Of a stretch of DNA of 64,000 nucleotides, positions 38,351 through 48,346 are shown piece after piece (within the stretch, counting starts at the first letter, position 1; every line of letters begins with the position of its first letter). Position numbers and translations under genes: made by a program. Under the pieces are notes generated by a model. That model was not told the DNA's origin and ran no database searches. It saw only the letters and a program-made list of their open reading frames with translations. Origin of the DNA: Prado023 sp963774745 (GTDB lineage Bacteria; Actinomycetota; Actinomycetes; S36-B12; CAIYMF01); the NCBI GenBank assembly GCA_963774745.1, contig CAVZGE010000009.1, forward strand, positions 1-64,000, written 5' to 3'.

Positions 38351-39217
38351 ATGCCCGGCGACCCCGCCGTCGAGGCCCTGATCGCCGCGCACCGGGATGC
38401 GGGCCGCTTCCTCGACGTCGGGGGCCTGCGCAGCTTCGTGCGGGCCGAGGGCGTCGGCGAGCCGGTCGTCATGATGCACGGCCTGCCGGCGTCGTCCTAC
38501 CTGTACCGCAAGGTCATCCCCGAGGTCGCCGGTCGGGGTCTGCGCGCGATCAGCTTCGACCTGCCCGGGCTGGGACTGGCCGAGCGCCCGACGGACTTCG
38601 ACTACACGATCGCGGGCCTGGGGGCCTTCGCCCACCAGGCGGTGGACGCCCTCGGGCTCGACCGCTTCCACCTGGTGGTCCACGACGCCGGCGGACCGGT
38701 CGGCTTCGACCTGGCCCAACGGTGCGGTGAGCGGATCCGATCCCTGACGATCCTGAACACGGTCCTCGGCGTGGGCCGCGTCCCCTTCCCCGGAGAGGCC
38801 TACGCGCGGTTCGCCACGCAGCTGCGCGGACCGATGCGCTCCCGGGCGGCGTGGCGTCACCTCATGTACTCCGTCGGCATCGCCGACCGCTCGGCGACGA
38901 CCCCCGCTGAGGTCGACGTGTACCGCGCGCTGCTCCTGGACCCGGACGGTGGGGCCGGCTACCTGCGCATCATGGGCCTGCTCGGAAGCCAACGCGGGAC
39001 CCTCGACTTCTCGCCCATGGTCGACTCCCGCACCGTCCCCTACCCCGTCGCCCTCGCGTGGGGTGGGATGGACCCGATCCTCTCGCTGCGACGCATGGGC
39101 TGGCGGGCGCTGTCGGCCACGCACCTGCCGTCGATGACCGTCCTGCCCGGCAAGCACTTCCTCCAGGAGGACAACGCCCCTGAGATAGCGGCCATCATCG
39201 CGCGCAACGCCACGTGA
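38351..39217 (+). CDS. Alpha/beta-hydrolase of the haloalkane dehalogenase/epoxide hydrolase type
   Basis: 288 residues. Oxyanion motif MMHGLPASS, nucleophile Asp in VVHDAGGPVGF (Asp rather than Ser, as in dehalogenases and epoxide hydrolases) and the terminal His in LPGKHFLQEDNAPEI. Start ATG 38351 directly follows the lipoprotein stop, so both are probably one transcript under the LuxR-type regulator. Confidence 0.85.
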   Translation: MPGDPAVEALIAAHRDAGRFLDVGGLRSFVRAEGVGEPVVMMHGLPASSYLYRKVIPEVAGRGLRAISFDLPGLGLAERPTDFDYTIAGLGAFAHQAVDALGLDRFHLVVHDAGGPVGFDLAQRCGERIRSLTILNTVLGVGRVPFPGEAYARFATQLRGPMRSRAAWRHLMYSVGIADRSATTPAEVDVYRALLLDPDGGAGYLRIMGLLGSQRGTLDFSPMVDSRTVPYPVALAWGGMDPILSLRRMGWRALSATHLPSMTVLPGKHFLQEDNAPEIAAIIARNAT

Positions 39218-39238
39218 CTCCCCGGCGAGGCCGCGGGT

Positions 39239-39255
39239 TCATCCGATTCGGGGGA
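39239..39255 (+). promoter_or_regulatory. Palindromic operator, site 3 (degenerate right arm)
   Basis: TCATCCGATTCGGGGGA, identical to site 1 over its first 13 bases and 15/17 overall, 75 bp upstream of the LURP-one gene. Confidence 0.5.
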
Positions 39256-39330
39256 GGCGGCCCCCGGCGAAGGGGCGCACGCTGAGCACCAGCAGCCGGT
39301 CGGGGCTGCACGACATGGAGGAACGTGCTG

Positions 39331-39834
39331 ATGCGAGGACATGAACGGCGCGAGGAACGGCGTGACGAGCGGGCCAGCTTCGGCGCCCGTGGCAACGCTG
39401 ACCGGTACCAGATGCGCGAGAAGATGCTGTCGATCGGCGACGACTTCTGGATCGAGGACGAGTCCGGGCGCAGGGCGTTCAAGGTCAACGGCAAGGCCCT
39501 GCGGGTGCGCCAGACCCTGGTCATCGAGGACGCCAATGGCGCTGAGCTGATGAGGATCCAGGACCGCCCGGTCCACGTGCGCGAGGTGATGGAGGTGCAG
39601 GACGCCTCCGGCGCGACGGTCGCCACGGTCAAGAAGGCCATGGTCAGCCCACTGCGTGAACGGTTCACGATCGACGTGGCCGGCGGTGGGGAGATGACCG
39701 CCCAGGGCAACATCACCGACCACGAGTTCGAGATCGAGTCCGGTGGAAGCAAGGTTGCCGAGGTGTCGAAGAAGTGGTTCCGGGTCCGCGACTCCTACGG
39801 AGTCGAGGTCGCCCCGGACAGGACGAGGCCCTGA
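39331..39834 (+). CDS. LURP-one-related (DUF567) family protein
   Basis: 167 residues. After an Arg/Glu-rich head comes the LURP-one/tubby-like barrel: YQMREKMLSIGDDFWIEDESGRRAFKVNGKALRVRQTLVIEDANG ... KWFRVRDSYGVEV. These small barrels are thought to bind lipids or act as phospholipid scramblase-like proteins. ATG 39331 has GGAGGA at 39317; an in-frame GTG at 39325 is too close to it. Confidence 0.87.
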   Translation: MRGHERREERRDERASFGARGNADRYQMREKMLSIGDDFWIEDESGRRAFKVNGKALRVRQTLVIEDANGAELMRIQDRPVHVREVMEVQDASGATVATVKKAMVSPLRERFTIDVAGGGEMTAQGNITDHEFEIESGGSKVAEVSKKWFRVRDSYGVEVAPDRTRP

Positions 39835-39891
39835 TCCTGGCCGTCGCGGTGTGCATCGATCAGATGGCCGCCGGCTGACCCACACGCAGGA

Positions 39892-39922
39892 CCCCCGCGC
39901 GGCGGGCTTCGCCCCGCGGGAC
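39892..39922 (+). terminator. Hairpin after the LURP-one gene
   Basis: CCCGCG (39894-39899) with CGCGGG (39915-39920) and inner GGGC/GCCC around TTC, with a 4-nt bulge; no U-tract. TTGACA at 39924-39929 just after it is a possible -35 for the next gene. Confidence 0.4.
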
Positions 39923-39971
39923 CTTGACACGCAGCAGAAGGCTGCGTCGCAGTCGTTGGAAGGAACGCACC

Positions 39972-40283
39972 ATGTCGGAGAACCCCCTGTTGGACACTGT
40001 CCTGGAGATGACCTCCGCATCAGTCGATCGGGTCGAGTTCAGTGATGAGGTCCTGCTGCTGGTGCGCCTCGCGGCCCTGGTCGCCGTCGATGCCCCGCCC
40101 GCGTCCTACCTGGTCAACCTGGGCGCAGGAGTCGGCACCGCCCTGACCCTGGACGACGCACGCAGCGTCCTGATCGCCGTGGCCCCCATCGTCGGCGCCC
40201 CCCGGGTCGTGTCCGCCTCCAGCAGGATCGCCGAGGCGCTGGGATTCGCGCTCGCCCTCGATGACCTGGAAGCCCCCGGCTGA
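39972..40283 (+). CDS. Small carboxymuconolactone decarboxylase-like helical protein
   Basis: 103 residues, all-helical: VEFSDEVLLLVRLAALVAVDAPPASYLVNLGAGVGTALTLDDARSVLIAVAPIVGAPRVVSASSRIAEALG. This resembles the AhpD/CMD fold but lacks the CxxC pair, so a redox role is unlikely. GGAAGGAACG supplies the ribosome site. It follows the LURP-one gene. Confidence 0.7.
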   Translation: MSENPLLDTVLEMTSASVDRVEFSDEVLLLVRLAALVAVDAPPASYLVNLGAGVGTALTLDDARSVLIAVAPIVGAPRVVSASSRIAEALGFALALDDLEAPG

Positions 40284-40394
40284 GCAGGACGGCGACGCTG
40301 GTCACGGTGGTGGCAGCGACAGCCGTCGGGGCAGCCATCGCCCTGAGCCGCCGCGACACCTGATGTGCGCGGACGGCGATCCGCCCGCGCGGCC

Positions 40395-40435
40395 GCGCCG
40401 GCACCGCCCCTCCCCGGCGGGGACGGTGCCGGCGC
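40395..40435 (+). terminator. GC-rich hairpin terminator
   Basis: GCGCCGGCACCG (40395-40406) pairs perfectly with CGGTGCCGGCGC (40424-40435); the loop itself can pair CCCC with GGGG. It separates the CMD-like gene from the WYL pair. Confidence 0.7.
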
Positions 40436-40582
40436 GCCGTGTGGTGTGCCCGCTCCTGGTCCTCGACCAGCCAACGTGCTCGCGGGCACGACACAATGGT
40501 GCGAGCCGCCCATGACACAAATCTGGCGCGCGAGCGGTGTGGACCGGGCGTCGGGATGCCAGGGCAGGTGGACGGAGGAGTC

Positions 40583-41527
40583 ATGGCCAGGCGCGGGCGG
40601 TCCAACCGGGCGATGCTGGCGCGGATGAGCCGCATCCTGCTGCTGCTGCGTGGGCACCCGGGCGGGCTGACCACCGAGGACCTCCTGGCCCGCGTCGGCT
40701 ACGCGGATGGCCCACGGGCGAGCCGGCTGCGCATGCTGCACCGGGACCTGGCAGCGTTGGCCGCGGAGGGGTGGCGGATCGACACCCTGGAGACCGCCAA
40801 CACCCCGGCGGTACGGGTGCTGCGCACGGTCGACAACCGGTTCGCGACCCTGTTCACCGCAGCTGAGCGCGCCGAGCTGGCCCGCGCCGCTGCCTGCGCC
40901 GGCGCGGACATCGCCGACGCGCTGGCCGACGACCTGGGCCGGGCGCCGGCCGACCAGGTGCCGTTCCACCAGGCGTTCGTCGACGGCCGCAGTCGGCTGG
41001 CCGTGTGCCAGGCGGCCACAGCCGATCGCTGCCAGGTGGCGTTCACCTATGCGGGAAAGCCCCGTGTGGTGCACCCCGTCGGGCTGCTGCTGCGGCCCGC
41101 CGGCTGGTACCTGCGCGCGCTGGACACCGGCGACGGCAGGGTCAAGACGTTCCACGTCGACCGGATGCGCCGCATGTCCATGGGCGAACCCGGCAGCGCC
41201 CGTGCGGTGCCCGAGGAGGACCTCGCACTCCAGGCCCCGGTCATGGACCCGATGGCCCTGACCGTGCACGACCCGATCACCGTCGAGGTCGACACCGACC
41301 CCGACAGCCTGCCCGATGTCCTGACCGCCCTGGCCCGCCAGGGCCACACCCTGTGGTCCCCGGACCCCGACGACCCGGACCGGGTCCGGGTGGCGATCGA
41401 CGTCACCAACACCGACGCGTTCGTCGCACGGCTGTTCCAGCTCGGGCGCCGGGTCCGGCTGGTCGGCCCCGAGCCGGTCAGGGCCCAGGTCCGCGACCGA
41501 CTCCTGCGGGCGGTGGGCACCCCATGA
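40583..41527 (+). CDS. WYL-domain transcriptional regulator (PafB-like)
   Basis: 314 residues. An N-terminal winged helix (RMSRILLLLRGHPGGLTTEDLLARVGY), a WYL domain (CQVAFTYAGKPRVVHPVGLLLRPAGWYLRALDTGDGRVKTFHVDRM) and the C-terminal WCX extension. Family members sense nucleic-acid or nucleotide ligands, as PafBC does in the DNA-damage response. GGAGGAG at 40574-40580 fixes the start. It is coupled to the next gene by ATGA. Confidence 0.85.
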   Translation: MARRGRSNRAMLARMSRILLLLRGHPGGLTTEDLLARVGYADGPRASRLRMLHRDLAALAAEGWRIDTLETANTPAVRVLRTVDNRFATLFTAAERAELARAAACAGADIADALADDLGRAPADQVPFHQAFVDGRSRLAVCQAATADRCQVAFTYAGKPRVVHPVGLLLRPAGWYLRALDTGDGRVKTFHVDRMRRMSMGEPGSARAVPEEDLALQAPVMDPMALTVHDPITVEVDTDPDSLPDVLTALARQGHTLWSPDPDDPDRVRVAIDVTNTDAFVARLFQLGRRVRLVGPEPVRAQVRDRLLRAVGTP

Positions 41528-42474
41528 GTGCCGAGGCGATCCTGGAGGTCGTGCGCCTGCTCGAGGAGCACCGGCGGATCCCGCTGTCCCGCCTGGCCAC
41601 GATGCTGCACACCGATCCCGACGTGCTGCGCACCCAGATCGAGGCGTTCAACGACGTCGAGATCTCCGGCCTGGTCCTCGATGCCGCCTTCACGATCGAG
41701 CCCGCCGCCGGGTGGGCCGACGATGGTCCTGACCCGGAGCCTGCGGCCACCGACGTGGTGAGGTTCGGCCCGGGCATGGGCGGGGACGCCCTGGGCCTGC
41801 GCCACCAGGATGCCGCCGTCCTGGGCCCGTTGCTCTCCGCCGCGCAGCAGCTGCGCGCCCTGGAACCCGCCAACCTCCCGCTGGCCTCCGCCGTTGACAA
41901 GCTCAGCACCTCGATGCTGGGCACAGTCACCGCGCAGGCCGGCTACCGGGCCAGGATCGCGGCCCTGTTCAACGAGGCCGCTGCCGCCGGCCACCGGATG
42001 CGGATCACCTACTCGAACACGTGGGTGCCCAAGGTCGACACGCGCATCATCGAGCCCTACCGGGTGATGTCCACGTCCCGCGGCTACGAGGTGGACGCAG
42101 GCCCGCTCGACGCGACCGGGGCGCCCCGGACCTTCCTGATCACCCAGGTCCGCGCCTGGGAGGTGCTGGCCGAGACCTTCACCCGACCACCAGCGGTGAC
42201 CGCGGCGCTCGATGCCAACCGCGCGCAGGTGGCCGTCCACGGCTACGCCCCGCACGAGGGGTTGTGGGCGGTGTTCCACTGGGCCGAGCGCGTCGACCAG
42301 GCGGACAGCGACGGCTACGGCGTGACGTTCACCGCCTGGCTGCTGCCACCGCTGCCGCAGCGCATCGGGCTGATGATGCTCCTCGCCGGACCCGAGGCCT
42401 ACCTCGACGACCCCGAGCTGGACGGCCACCGGGCGGCGCTTGCCCGCGACCTGCTGGAGCACCACGGGCTGTAG
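41524..42474 (+). CDS. WYL-domain regulator, second of the pair (PafC-like)
   Basis: 316 residues. Weak helix-turn-helix N-terminus (VVRLLEEHRRIPLSRLATMLHTDPDVLRTQIEAF), WYL region (HRMRITYSNTWVPKVDTRIIEPYRVMSTSRGYEVDAGPL) and WCX tail. The tandem pair looks like PafB-PafC, but no proteasome-accessory pafA gene lies nearby. The start overlaps the upstream stop. Confidence 0.82.
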   Translation: MSAEAILEVVRLLEEHRRIPLSRLATMLHTDPDVLRTQIEAFNDVEISGLVLDAAFTIEPAAGWADDGPDPEPAATDVVRFGPGMGGDALGLRHQDAAVLGPLLSAAQQLRALEPANLPLASAVDKLSTSMLGTVTAQAGYRARIAALFNEAAAAGHRMRITYSNTWVPKVDTRIIEPYRVMSTSRGYEVDAGPLDATGAPRTFLITQVRAWEVLAETFTRPPAVTAALDANRAQVAVHGYAPHEGLWAVFHWAERVDQADSDGYGVTFTAWLLPPLPQRIGLMMLLAGPEAYLDDPELDGHRAALARDLLEHHGL

Positions 42475-42499
42475 GCCACCTCCGCCCAGGTGCTGGCCG

Positions 42500-42505
42500 T
42501 ACAGT
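42500..42505 (+). promoter_or_regulatory. -10 element TACAGT, leaderless start
   Basis: TACAGT, 6 bp, then ATG 42512 of the hydrolase gene. Confidence 0.6.
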
Positions 42506-42511
42506 CGTCGC

Positions 42512-43471
42512 ATGGTCGCCGCCGGGTCAGGGCCCGCTCACCACGCCGAGTCCCGCTGGGCGGATCTGGACGGGCCGGTGCACTACCTCGACCATGGCGG
42601 ACCGGCCGATGGCCCCCTGCTGGTGCTGGTCCATGGCCTGGGCGGCTCGGCGGTCAACTGGGCGGCGGTGGCCCCGGTCCTGGCCGAGAGCTGCCGGGTC
42701 GTGGCCCTGGACCTGGCGGGGTTCGGGCACACCCGCGGCGGGCCCAGGTCGACCTCGGTCCAGGCCAACCAGCGGCTGCTGCACCGCTTCCTCACCGAGG
42801 TGGCCGGCGCACCGGCGATCCTCGTGGGCAACTCCATGGGGGGCCTGATCTCGATCCTGCAGGCAGCCCGGCGCCCTGACACCGTCGCCGGCCTCGTGCT
42901 GGTGGACCCGGCGTTGCCCCCGTCCATCAGGGCCCGTCCCGACCCCCGCGTGTTCGCGACGTTCGCGGCCTTCCTCGTGCCCGCGGTCGGGCGACGGGTG
43001 CTCAGCCGCCGCCGCGATGCGGACTCGGCGGAAGAGGCCGCACATGCGCTCCTGCGCCTGTGCTGCGCGGACCCGGCGCGCGTGCCCAGCGACGTCGTCG
43101 ACCTCCACGTCGAGCTCGCGGAGCTGCGCCGCGAGTACCCCGACATCGATGCCGAGATGCTGGCCGCAGCCCAGTCCCTGATGTGGGTGCTGGCCGACCG
43201 GCGCCGGCTCGCCGCGATGCAGCGGTCGATCGACGTGCCCGTGCTGCTGATCCACGGCGACCGGGATCGCCTGGTCAACATCGCGTCGGCCCGCGCCGCC
43301 GCGGCCGCCAACCCGTCCTGGCAGTTCGAGGTCGCGCGGGGGGTGGGGCACGTGCCGCAGCTCGAGGTCCCGCAGTGGACGATCGACACGGTGCTCGGGT
43401 GGCTCGCCGACCACCCCGGGGCCGCCGAGATGGCGGCTCGGGCCCAACCCCTCATCGCGGACCGGGGATGA
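42512..43471 (+). CDS. Serine alpha/beta-hydrolase
   Basis: 319 residues. HGLGGSAVNW oxyanion motif, nucleophile elbow GNSMGG, acid in HGDRDRLV and catalytic His in GVGHVPQLEVP. Lipase/esterase-like; pairing with a wax-ester synthase suggests acyl-lipid turnover. The stop overlaps the next ATG. Confidence 0.88.
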   Translation: MVAAGSGPAHHAESRWADLDGPVHYLDHGGPADGPLLVLVHGLGGSAVNWAAVAPVLAESCRVVALDLAGFGHTRGGPRSTSVQANQRLLHRFLTEVAGAPAILVGNSMGGLISILQAARRPDTVAGLVLVDPALPPSIRARPDPRVFATFAAFLVPAVGRRVLSRRRDADSAEEAAHALLRLCCADPARVPSDVVDLHVELAELRREYPDIDAEMLAAAQSLMWVLADRRRLAAMQRSIDVPVLLIHGDRDRLVNIASARAAAAANPSWQFEVARGVGHVPQLEVPQWTIDTVLGWLADHPGAAEMAARAQPLIADRG

Positions 43472-44862
43472 CCATGGAGCGACTGAGCTCGCTGGACGCC
43501 GGGTTCCTCCACGTGGAGAACGACAGGCAGCAGATGCATGTCGGGTCGCTGCTCGTGTTCGAGGGTCCGGTCCCCGCCTTCGAGGACTTCACCGCCCACA
43601 TCGAGTCCTGCCTCGACTCGGTCGCGCGGTACCGCCAGCGCGTGCAGCGGATGCCCCTGGACCTCGCCCGCCCGGTGTGGGCCGACGACCCGCACTTCTC
43701 GCTGGCCTACCACCTGCGCCACACGGCGATCCCGGCGCCCGGCGGGGACGCGCAGGTCCGCGCACTCGTGGCCCGGGTCCTGTCCCAGCGGCTCGACGTC
43801 GACCGTCCGCTGTGGGAGATGTGGCTCGTCGAGGGGTTGCCCGGGGACCGGTGGGCCATCATCACCAAGACCCATCATGCGATGATCGACGGCCTCGCCG
43901 GCAACGAGCTCATGGAGATCGTGCTGGACCGCGACCGCGATGCCCGGCGTCGGGCGCCCACCGCGTGGCGGCCGACCCCCCAGCCCTCCCAGCTGGCCCT
44001 CGCGGGATCTGCGATGGCAGGCGTCGCCCGGATCCCCATCGACATCACGCGTGCCGCCGCAACCGCCGTCCGCGGGGTCTCGTCACCGGCTGACGTCGCC
44101 CGGGCTGGGGCCGTCCGGTTGCTCGGGCTGGCGACCGTGGGTCGCAGCGCCGTGAGCCCGACGAGTGTCCTCAACGGCCCGGTGGGGCCGCATCGGCGCT
44201 GGGGCTGGGCGCGCGCCGAGCTCGCCGACATCAAGCGGGTCAGGGCTGCGGCCGGCTGCACGGTCAACGACGTCGTGCTGGCCGGCGTCGCCGGCGGCTT
44301 CCGTGCCTACCTGCAGGCGCGGGGGGAGGACGTCGACAGCACGACGATCAGGTCGCTGGTGCCCATGTCCATCCGGACCGAGGCGCACGCCGGGCGACTC
44401 GGCAACCAGGTCACCGCGATGTTCGCCGACCTCCCGATCGGTGTCACCGACCCGCGCGAACGACTCGACGCCGTGGCCCGGCAGATGGACCATCTCAAGC
44501 ACACAGGGCAGGCAGTCGGCGTCGAGGCGATGCTCTCGGCCGGGGACTTCGTGCCCGCGACGCTCATGACGCTCGGCGCCCGGGTGTACGCCCGAACCGG
44601 CCAGCGGGTCATCAACACGGTCACCACGAACATCCCAGGACCGCAGTACCCGATCTACCTCCTCGGCTGCCGGATGCTGGAGATGTTCCCCTACATCCCG
44701 GTGGCGCTGGGCGTGCGCATCAGCATCGGCATCATGTCCTACGACGGTCACGTCGCGATCGGCGTCACCGGTGACTACGACGCGGTGCCCGACCTCGACG
44801 TCCTGTGCGACGCGATCGAGGACTCCCTCGCCGAGCTGGTGGCGACCGTGACGGGTGGGTGA
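43468..44862 (+). CDS. Wax ester synthase / diacylglycerol acyltransferase (WS/DGAT)
   Basis: 464 residues. The catalytic HHxxxDG motif is THHAMIDG. The family's N-terminal SLDAGFLHVEN and C-terminal NVPGP-like TNIPGPQYPIYLLG and SYDGHVAIGVTGDYDAVPD are present. It esterifies acyl-CoA to fatty alcohol or diacylglycerol for storage lipid. ATGA overlap with the hydrolase indicates one operon. Confidence 0.93.
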   Translation: MTMERLSSLDAGFLHVENDRQQMHVGSLLVFEGPVPAFEDFTAHIESCLDSVARYRQRVQRMPLDLARPVWADDPHFSLAYHLRHTAIPAPGGDAQVRALVARVLSQRLDVDRPLWEMWLVEGLPGDRWAIITKTHHAMIDGLAGNELMEIVLDRDRDARRRAPTAWRPTPQPSQLALAGSAMAGVARIPIDITRAAATAVRGVSSPADVARAGAVRLLGLATVGRSAVSPTSVLNGPVGPHRRWGWARAELADIKRVRAAAGCTVNDVVLAGVAGGFRAYLQARGEDVDSTTIRSLVPMSIRTEAHAGRLGNQVTAMFADLPIGVTDPRERLDAVARQMDHLKHTGQAVGVEAMLSAGDFVPATLMTLGARVYARTGQRVINTVTTNIPGPQYPIYLLGCRMLEMFPYIPVALGVRISIGIMSYDGHVAIGVTGDYDAVPDLDVLCDAIEDSLAELVATVTGG

Positions 44863-44938
44863 GACCGTCTCCCGGCGCCTTCACCGGGCCGATGTGGCGT
44901 ACTTTGTGCGCACGTCACGCCCGAACGAGGAGAGTCCG

Positions 44939-45031
44939 ATGAGCCGCACCACCGGAGGAGTCCCCACCCCGCCCGCGGCGGACCCGCTGGGTCGCCCCAC
45001 CGACCTCGCGCAGCAGCAGCAGCGATCATGA
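44939..45031 (+). CDS. Short upstream ORF coupled to abgT
   Basis: 30 codons with a strong GAGGAG site. The product is Pro/Gln-rich and ends in Gln-Gln-Gln-Gln-Arg-Ser. Its TGA overlaps the transporter ATG at 45028. The transporter itself has no clear ribosome site, so translation is probably coupled. Alternatively it is the true N-terminus of the transporter, separated by a one-base error. Confidence 0.5.
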   Translation: MSRTTGGVPTPPAADPLGRPTDLAQQQQRS

Positions 45032-46698
45032 GCGTCGCCGAGCCGACCGCCCCGGAGGTCGGGGTCGACGAGTCCGGGGTGATCGCGCGGATGCTGGGGG
45101 TCATCGAGCGGGTCGGGAACAAGGTGCCGCACCCGGCGATCATGTTCCTGGCCCTGTGCATCGGGGTGATCGTGCTCTCCCAGCTGATGGCCTGGGCTGG
45201 GGTGGGCGCCACCTACGAGGTGGTGAGGGCCCCGGACCAGGGCGTGGAGTCGGTCTACGTGGGTGGTTCGTCCCTGCCCTCCGAGACCATGCCCGCCGAG
45301 CCCCCGGATGCCGCGGACTACGAGGTGGTCACCCAGACGGTCGAGATCGAGGGCCTGCTCACCGCCGACGGGATCCGCTACCTGTTCACCTCGTTCGTGC
45401 CGAACTTCATGGGCTTCACCGCGATGGGGATCATCCTGATCGTGATGATCGGCGTGGGGGTCGCCGAGCGCTCGGGGCTGATCTCCGCGCTCATCCGCAG
45501 GCTGGTCGCCTCCTCGCCGGCGGGTGCGCTGACCTACATCATCGTGTTCCTCGGGGTGATCTCCAGCATCGCCTCGGACGCCGGGTACCTCGTCCTGATC
45601 CCGTTGGGGGCAGCGGCCTTCGCCAGCGTTGGCCGGCATCCGCTGGCGGGCATGGCCGCGGCGTTCGCCGGTGTCGCCGGCGGGTTCGGCGTGAACCTCC
45701 TCGTGACGCCCACCGACGCCGTGCTGACCGAGATCACCAACGAGTCGATCCAGCTGGTCGACCCGGCGGGATCGATCGACCTGACGGCCAACCTGTGGTT
45801 CGGCATCGGCTCGACGATCATGCTCACGGTGCTGCTGGGCGTGGTCACCACGCGGATGGTCGAGAAGCGCCTCGGCGCCTACGACCCCGCCCACGCGCCG
45901 GATCCCGGAGGCGTGCAGATCCAGGCCGCTGACGAGGCTCCCGACGTGGACCCTGCCGCCGAGAGGCGTGGAATGCGCCTGGCCGGCCTGTACACCCTGG
46001 CGACCCTGGCCGTGATCCTGCTGCTGACCCTCCCGCCGGGGGCGCCGCTGCGTGATCCCGAGACGGGCAGCATCATCGGGACCTCGCCGTTCATGAACAG
46101 CCTGATCGTGATCATCTCCGCGCTGTTCCTGGCTGCCGGCCTCGGGTACGGCCGGGGTGCCGGGACGGTGCGCGGCAACAGCCAGGTGATCGACGCGATC
46201 ACCAAGTCGTGGGCGGGGCTGGCAGGGCTGCTGCTGCTGTTCCTGCTGATCGCCCAGTTCATCGCCTACTTCAACTACTCGCAGATGCCCCAGGTCGCCG
46301 CCGTGAAGCTCGGGGACCTCATCGAACGGGTCGACGTGGGTGCGGGGTGGTTGCTGTTGATGGCCATCCTGATCACCCTGGTCGTCGGGATCATCCTTCC
46401 CCAGGCCATCGCCAAGTGGGCCCTGCTCGCCCCGATCTTCATCCCGGTGTTCCTGCGGCTCGGGGTCGAGCCCGAGGCGGTGCTCGCGGCCTACCGGGTG
46501 GGCGACTCGCCGATGAACATCGTCACCCCGATCATGGCGTACTTCCCGCTGATCGTGGTGTTCGCCGCCCGTTACGACAGGCGCTCCGGGATCGGCACCG
46601 TCATCGCGCTCATGCTGCCGTACTTCGTCGCCCTCACGATCGTGTGGACAGCGTTCTTCCTGGCCTGGTACCTGCTCGGGATCCCGTGGGGGCTGTGA
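45028..46698 (+). CDS. abgT: AbgT-family transporter
   Basis: 556 residues with about 12 helices. Family features are present: VGNKVPHPAIMFLALCIGVIVLSQL, SSIASDAGYLVLIPLGAAAF, GVAGGFGVNLLVTPTDAVLTEIT and the C-terminal PQAIAKWALLAPIFIPVFLRLG ... VGDSPMNIVTPIMAYFPLIVVFAARYD. AbgT proteins import p-aminobenzoyl-glutamate or export sulfonamides using the proton gradient. Confidence 0.93.
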   Translation: MSVAEPTAPEVGVDESGVIARMLGVIERVGNKVPHPAIMFLALCIGVIVLSQLMAWAGVGATYEVVRAPDQGVESVYVGGSSLPSETMPAEPPDAADYEVVTQTVEIEGLLTADGIRYLFTSFVPNFMGFTAMGIILIVMIGVGVAERSGLISALIRRLVASSPAGALTYIIVFLGVISSIASDAGYLVLIPLGAAAFASVGRHPLAGMAAAFAGVAGGFGVNLLVTPTDAVLTEITNESIQLVDPAGSIDLTANLWFGIGSTIMLTVLLGVVTTRMVEKRLGAYDPAHAPDPGGVQIQAADEAPDVDPAAERRGMRLAGLYTLATLAVILLLTLPPGAPLRDPETGSIIGTSPFMNSLIVIISALFLAAGLGYGRGAGTVRGNSQVIDAITKSWAGLAGLLLLFLLIAQFIAYFNYSQMPQVAAVKLGDLIERVDVGAGWLLLMAILITLVVGIILPQAIAKWALLAPIFIPVFLRLGVEPEAVLAAYRVGDSPMNIVTPIMAYFPLIVVFAARYDRRSGIGTVIALMLPYFVALTIVWTAFFLAWYLLGIPWGL

Positions 46699-46705
46699 GC
46701 GCGGC

Positions 46706-47062
46706 TCAGCGACTCATGCCCAGCTCTGCGAGGCGGGCATCGACCAGCGCACGCAGGATCGGCTCGGGCAGCGGCTCGTCCACGGCGAACTTCACGGATC
46801 CCTTGGTCGTCTCGTAGCCGGCCAGCTCCGCCTCCAGCGCGGCTGTGACGGTGCCACTCATCGGCAGGTAGCTGCAGTGCCGGGCGAACGCCGCGAACCC
46901 CGCCACGCCCTTGCCGCGGACCTTGAACGTCGGCGAGCCATAGGTGATCAGCTGCTCGGCGTCGGGGAGCAGCGCCTCGAGCGCGGCCCGGACCTGCGCG
47001 AGCGTGCTGCGCTGCGGCTCGGGGACCCCGTCCAGGTAGGCATCGACCTCGACTGCACCCAT
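46706..47062 (-). CDS. DUF1801-family protein
   Basis: 118 residues. YdhG/DUF1801-type alpha/beta fold: VDAYLDGVPEPQRSTLAQVRAALEALLPDAEQLITYGSPTFKVRGKGVAGFAAFARHCSYLPMSG. Function is unknown. ATG 47062 is chosen because GGAGG precedes it. Confidence 0.85.
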   Translation of the reverse strand: MGAVEVDAYLDGVPEPQRSTLAQVRAALEALLPDAEQLITYGSPTFKVRGKGVAGFAAFARHCSYLPMSGTVTAALEAELAGYETTKGSVKFAVDEPLPEPILRALVDARLAELGMSR

Positions 47063-47259
47063 CCCATGACCTCCTGCGATCGACCCCACGAGAGCCGGGC
47101 TCCCCGCCCCACCCCGACCCCATTGTCCGCCGCGAACCCTCGGCCGCCAATCGATTCGGCCGCTTCTGCGCGGACCGATGTCGGGGTCGTCCGTCGGAGC
47201 GAGCGCCGGTGCTCGCAGATCCGGACGAATCGGGGATGAGGCGGGGGGCGGCCGGCGGC

Positions 47260-47265
47260 TAGTCT
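47260..47265 (+). promoter_or_regulatory. -10 element TAGTCT, leaderless start
   Basis: TAGTCT, 6 bp, then ATG 47272; identical hexamer to that before the Nif3 gene. Confidence 0.65.
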
Positions 47266-47271
47266 GGCGCG

Positions 47272-48291
<1,020 letters not shown>

Positions 48292-48346
48292 GCCCGGGCA
48301 GTACCGTCCGCACGGCGCCGGCCTGCGCAGGCGCGGTGCGTGGTGC

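Noticed and set aside
40281..40363. A short frame encoding a hydrophobic peptide (LVTVVAATAVGAAIALSRRDT) after the CMD-like gene
   Set aside because: It has no ATG, GTG or TTG start in a suitable place and no ribosome site; only a CTG would open it.
47215..47245. A fourth copy of the LuxR-type palindrome (GACGAATCGGGGATGAGG)
   Set aside because: It needs extra bases between the half-sites and matches the consensus poorly.
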